Shown: piece by piece, positions 6,355 to 8,767 of the stretch
Position numbering within the stretch: position 1 is the stretch's first letter
How the letters are laid out: every line of letters begins with the position of its first letter
NCBI GenBank assembly: GCA_003566395.1
Contig: PXDL01000218.1
Location: 1-8,767 of the forward strand
Direction: 5' to 3'
Source: Balneolia bacterium
GTDB taxonomy: Bacteria; Bacteroidota; Rhodothermia; Balneolales; Cyclonatronaceae
DNA length: 8,767 bases
Position numbers and translations under genes: made by a program
Notes under the pieces: model-generated
The model's input: the letters and a program-made list of their open reading frames with translations, nothing else
What the model was told of the DNA's origin: nothing
Database searches by the model: none

Positions 6355-7758
6355 TTATGGGAAAATGCCCATGCGTTCATAGGTAACAGCCACTTTTTTG
6401 ATTGCGCTTATAAAAGCGGCGGTACGCAGGTCGGTATTGTGTTCTTTCCGGAGTTCGTTGATCTGATTATAGGCGCTGATCATGGTGTCTTCAAGGCCTG
6501 AATCTACGATATCCCGTTCGCTTGCTCCCTGACTGATACGGGCTATTTCATCGTCTGAAAGTGAGCGGTTGGTCATAAACTGCATGGCTTCAAGCATGCG
6601 CCGGGCTGAACTTTCCTCAAAGCGTCGCTCCATGCGCCCGAACCGAACGTGAGAGAGATTTTTCAGCCATTCAAAATAGGAAACGGTAACTCCTCCCGCA
6701 TTCAGGTAGTTATCCGGGATTACGAGCGCTCCACGTTCTTTAATGATATCATGAGCTTCCTGAGTGGTAGGGCCGTTAGCTCCTTCTCCAATAATTCTGG
6801 CTTTAATCCGGGATGCATTCTGTTCTGTGATCTGGGACTCAAGAGCAGCCGGAACGAGAATATCACAGTCGTATTCCATCACGCTTTTACTGTCTTCAAC
6901 AAACGTGGCATCCGGGAAGCTCGTAATCGTACCGTGTTCCTGCATGTGCTTGAAGACGGCTTCAACATCGATGCCTTTTTCATTATAAATGGCACCGTCG
7001 TACTCGCATATACCGGTAATTCTGGCATCGGCTTCCATCAGGTATTTCACAGAGTGATACCCCACATTACCAAAACCCTGAACAATAACCGATTTGCCGG
7101 CAATTCCTTTTTCGAGGCCCAGAGCCTTCATGTCTTCCGCATTATCACATGCCTCCCGTATGCCGAAAAACACGCCGCGTCCGGTGGCTTCTGTACGCCC
7201 CCTGATACCTCCAAGTCCAATCGGCTTGCCGGTAACACAGCCCTCGGCATGCAGGGAAGGGTCTATAGCCAGGAACGTGTCCACAATCCAGGCCATCTCC
7301 TGTTCTCCGGTTCCGTAATCGGGAGCCGGAACGTCGATTTCAGGACCTATAAAGTTTTTACTCGCAAGTTCGAAGGTGAACCGACGTGTAATCCGCTGAA
7401 GCTCGGCTTCGCTGTAGTTCTTGCGCTCGATGCGTACACCTCCTTTTGCACCTCCGAAAGGCACATCAACCACGGCGCACTTGTAGGTCATCAAGGCGGC
7501 AAGGGCTTTAACCTCATCTTCGTTTACCATCATACTATACCGGATTCCTCCTTTAGTCGGAAGCTTGTGCTGGCTGTGCTGTGCTCTCCAGGCATGGATG
7601 GTGTCTATGGTGCCGTCATCTTTCTTTAATGGAAAAGTGAAATGACAAACGGTGTTACAGGCTTTTATTTGTTCAAGCAGGCCGTCTTCATATTTGAGAA
7701 ACTTAGATGCCCGGTCAAAATTTAGATTAACCTGTTCAAAAAATCGTGTAGTGCTCAT
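6355..7758 (-). CDS. Glutamate dehydrogenase, mitochondrial/animal-like type
   Basis: Hexameric-type dehydrogenase interconverting glutamate and 2-oxoglutarate plus ammonium with NAD(P); cytosolic. The 467 residues show K69 in K-G-G-I-R-Y-S, catalytic K105 in P-F-G-G-A-K-G-G-V, D147 in D-V-P-A-P-D and a Rossmann G228-F-G-N-V-G233. Several stretches read almost as in animal GLUD1: R-A-Q-H-S-Q-H (58-64), L-M-T-Y-K-C-A-V-V-D-V-P-F-G-G-A-K (89-105), and N-A-G-G-V-T-V-S-Y-F-E-W-L-K-N-L (353-368). Residues about 369-412 form an insert where the animal enzyme has its antenna, followed by G-A-S-E-R-D-I-V-x-S-G (411-421) and D-L-R-T-A-A (443-448) as in animals. Coenzyme preference cannot be read with certainty; E252 near the end of the second Rossmann strand leaves NAD use possible. 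The start at 7758 is chosen over the in-frame ATG 7815, which would add 19 non-family residues; GGA lies 7-9 bases before ATG 7758. The helicase lies 160 bp upstream on the same strand. Confidence 0.95.
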   Translation of the reverse strand: MSTTRFFEQVNLNFDRASKFLKYEDGLLEQIKACNTVCHFTFPLKKDDGTIDTIHAWRAQHSQHKLPTKGGIRYSMMVNEDEVKALAALMTYKCAVVDVPFGGAKGGVRIERKNYSEAELQRITRRFTFELASKNFIGPEIDVPAPDYGTGEQEMAWIVDTFLAIDPSLHAEGCVTGKPIGLGGIRGRTEATGRGVFFGIREACDNAEDMKALGLEKGIAGKSVIVQGFGNVGYHSVKYLMEADARITGICEYDGAIYNEKGIDVEAVFKHMQEHGTITSFPDATFVEDSKSVMEYDCDILVPAALESQITEQNASRIKARIIGEGANGPTTQEAHDIIKERGALVIPDNYLNAGGVTVSYFEWLKNLSHVRFGRMERRFEESSARRMLEAMQFMTNRSLSDDEIARISQGASERDIVDSGLEDTMISAYNQINELRKEHNTDLRTAAFISAIKKVAVTYERMGIFP

Positions 7759-7918
7759 ATTGATTCCAGTGTAGTTATGAATTGTCTCGTTTATGTTGCC
7801 ATGCGGGCCCTTCACACATCTGAGTTATGGTTCGTAAAACCAAAGGGTGCCCCCTTTTTATATGGAAGCGCTTTTTTAGTAGTTGCCGATGTACTTGTCT
7901 TAAAAATATCCTAATTCC
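7759..7918 (-). promoter_or_regulatory. Helicase-glutamate dehydrogenase intergenic region with two adjacent hairpins
   Basis: This 160-bp gap probably contains the end of the helicase transcript and the promoter/leader of the dehydrogenase. Two back-to-back inverted repeats lie inside it. AAAGGG (7842-7847)/CCCTTT (7852-7857) has a four-base loop, and TGGTT (7828-7832)/AACCA (7838-7842) has a five-base loop. In minus-strand order the first is followed by GGTTTT, a poor U-tract, so a weak helicase terminator is possible. A palindrome AAGCGCTT is also present near 7866-7873. No promoter consensus is convincing. Confidence 0.4.
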
Positions 7919-8767
7919 TCAAGAAAACAGCTTTCTTATTTTTCCCCAAACTCCTTTTTTTGAACCGGTTCCGGAATTGTTACCGCCACCGGATTGATCA
8001 GGCATGGGGATCGAGCTTTGCTGTACCTGTTCAATCATTTTTTCCTGTTCCCGTATATGTTTTTTCTTTTCGGGGGATGGCTTATCGGGAGTGTTCTTCT
8101 TTCCGCGCTTGTTTCCCTTTGATGATTTTTCCCTGCCTTTGGACGGCTTGTCTGAGCCGGAAGCTCCATCTTTGCTGCCTTTTCCGGAATTACTGCGGGA
8201 CGGTCGTTTACCGGTCTTCTTTTTTCGCGGGCCGGATGATGAATCGTCTGATTTTTTAGAAGGTTTCTTGCTTTCCCGTCCGTCTTTTTCCCGGCTTTCT
8301 GTTCCACCCGAATCCGGGCGGTTATCCTGGGCTCCGGGATTTCTTCCCGGCCGTTTACTGCGCGGGCGTCCGGGCTTTTGATCGTCATTTTTCCGGTCTG
8401 AAGAAGGCCCGGAATCCTGGCTATCCTTTCGGGCTTGCCGGCCTGAATCGGATTTCTCCTGGTCAGGACCGGAATCTCTGTTTTCGTTCCGTTTATGCGA
8501 AGGACTGCCCTGTCTGTTACGGCGGTCGCCCCGGTCGTTGTCGTCGGACTGACCCTTGCCGATGCTTTCGGGAACTTGTTCTTCGCGGATATCCAGCCCT
8601 TTGGATTCTATGATCTCAAGCATGGATCGCCAGTCGCGCCGGGATACGAAGGTAACGGCATTACCGGTAGATTCGGCACGTGCGGTGCGGCCTATGCGAT
8701 GGATGTAGTCATCCACATCGTTGGGCACATCAAAATTAATGATATGCGAAATATCGTCAACGTCAAT
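7919..8767 (-). CDS. DEAD-box RNA helicase, RhlE-like, C-terminal part with long disordered basic tail (5' end outside window)
   Basis: ATP-dependent RNA helicase, 3' 282 codons only; reading continues open to the window edge. The visible part begins inside motif V with I-D-V-D-D-I-S-H-I-I-N-F-D (1-13), followed by P-N-D-V-D-D-Y-I-H-R-I-G-R-T-A-R-A with motif VI (H23-R-I-G-R-T-A-R30) and the end of the second RecA domain (to about residue 60). The usual H-R-I-G-R-T-G-R is T-A-R here. From about residue 70 to 268 the protein is low-complexity Ser, Lys, Asp, Gly, Arg and Pro, with almost no aromatic residues, so intrinsically disordered and probably RNA-binding. It contains a short helix-like stretch K-K-K-H-I-R-E-Q-E-K-M-I-E-Q-V and ends in K-K-G-V-W-G-K-I-R-K-L-F-S, a basic amphipathic end. 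The likely role is mRNA or ribosome-assembly remodelling. The tail's composition leaves several frames open on both strands; those are not genes. Confidence 0.93.
   Translation of the reverse strand: MDVDDISHIINFDVPNDVDDYIHRIGRTARAESTGNAVTFVSRRDWRSMLEIIESKGLDIREEQVPESIGKGQSDDNDRGDRRNRQGSPSHKRNENRDSGPDQEKSDSGRQARKDSQDSGPSSDRKNDDQKPGRPRSKRPGRNPGAQDNRPDSGGTESREKDGRESKKPSKKSDDSSSGPRKKKTGKRPSRSNSGKGSKDGASGSDKPSKGREKSSKGNKRGKKNTPDKPSPEKKKHIREQEKMIEQVQQSSIPMPDQSGGGNNSGTGSKKGVWGKIRKLFS

Noticed and set aside
6649..7629. 326-codon plus-strand frame antisense to glutamate dehydrogenase
   Set aside because: It lies entirely within a highly conserved enzyme gene, and the translation has no recognisable fold or motif.
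7759..7815. Upstream ATG 7815 as start of glutamate dehydrogenase
   Set aside because: It adds 19 residues unlike the family N-terminus, and ATG 7758 has a GGA-containing site in front.
7960..8388. Several open frames on both strands in the helicase tail
   Set aside because: The low-complexity Ser/Lys/Asp/Gly/Arg tail lacks stops in other frames. The minus-strand helicase frame is continuous with helicase motifs V and VI, so it is the real one.
1..8767. Mobile elements, CRISPR, defence or secretion clusters, tRNA/rRNA genes
   Set aside because: I found no transposase, integrase, regularly spaced repeats, terminal inverted repeats or RNA-gene sequence; all long frames are housekeeping-type genes or their shadows.

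Overview
This window reads as an ordinary chromosomal housekeeping segment from a Gram-negative-type bacterium. I see no mobile element, CRISPR array, tRNA/rRNA gene, defence locus or other coherent new system. Most start codons (1118, 2235, 4129, 5357) follow A/T-rich DNA with no Shine-Dalgarno purine run, a habit typical of the Bacteroidota/FCB superphylum. A fused chorismate mutase/prephenate dehydratase and a eukaryote-like glutamate dehydrogenase would fit a Balneolota/Rhodothermota-like member of that group. This placement is inference and weak.

Layout. Positions 1-323 (minus) hold the 5' part of a CDP-alcohol phosphatidyltransferase, probably PgsA, divergent from the next block. Positions 429-3985 (plus) hold a tightly packed run: NUDIX hydrolase, a DUF2937-like membrane protein, a GmhB-like HAD phosphatase, a second HAD-family protein and queA. 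The last four overlap or lie within 10 bp of each other, so they are probably co-transcribed. After a 143-bp gap come pheA (4129-5274) and, after 82 bp, htpX (5357-6244), both plus. A strong symmetrical hairpin at 6296-6330 ends htpX and the convergent glutamate dehydrogenase gene (7758-6355, minus). Upstream of that gene on the same strand is the 3' part of a DEAD-box RNA helicase with a long disordered basic tail (7919-8767, cut by the window end). No gene-free stretch exceeds 300 bases.

Functionally the window mixes membrane lipid synthesis, nucleotide-sugar clean-up, tRNA queuosine modification, phenylalanine synthesis, membrane protein quality control, nitrogen/carbon exchange at glutamate and RNA remodelling. 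The most interesting points are protein-level: (1) the GmhB-like phosphatase has lost all four zinc-loop ligands; (2) the adjacent HAD protein has Trp where phosphatases keep their general acid/base Asp; (3) the glutamate dehydrogenase closely resembles the animal mitochondrial enzyme and carries an antenna-like insert; (4) the helicase tail is unusually long and nearly free of aromatic residues.
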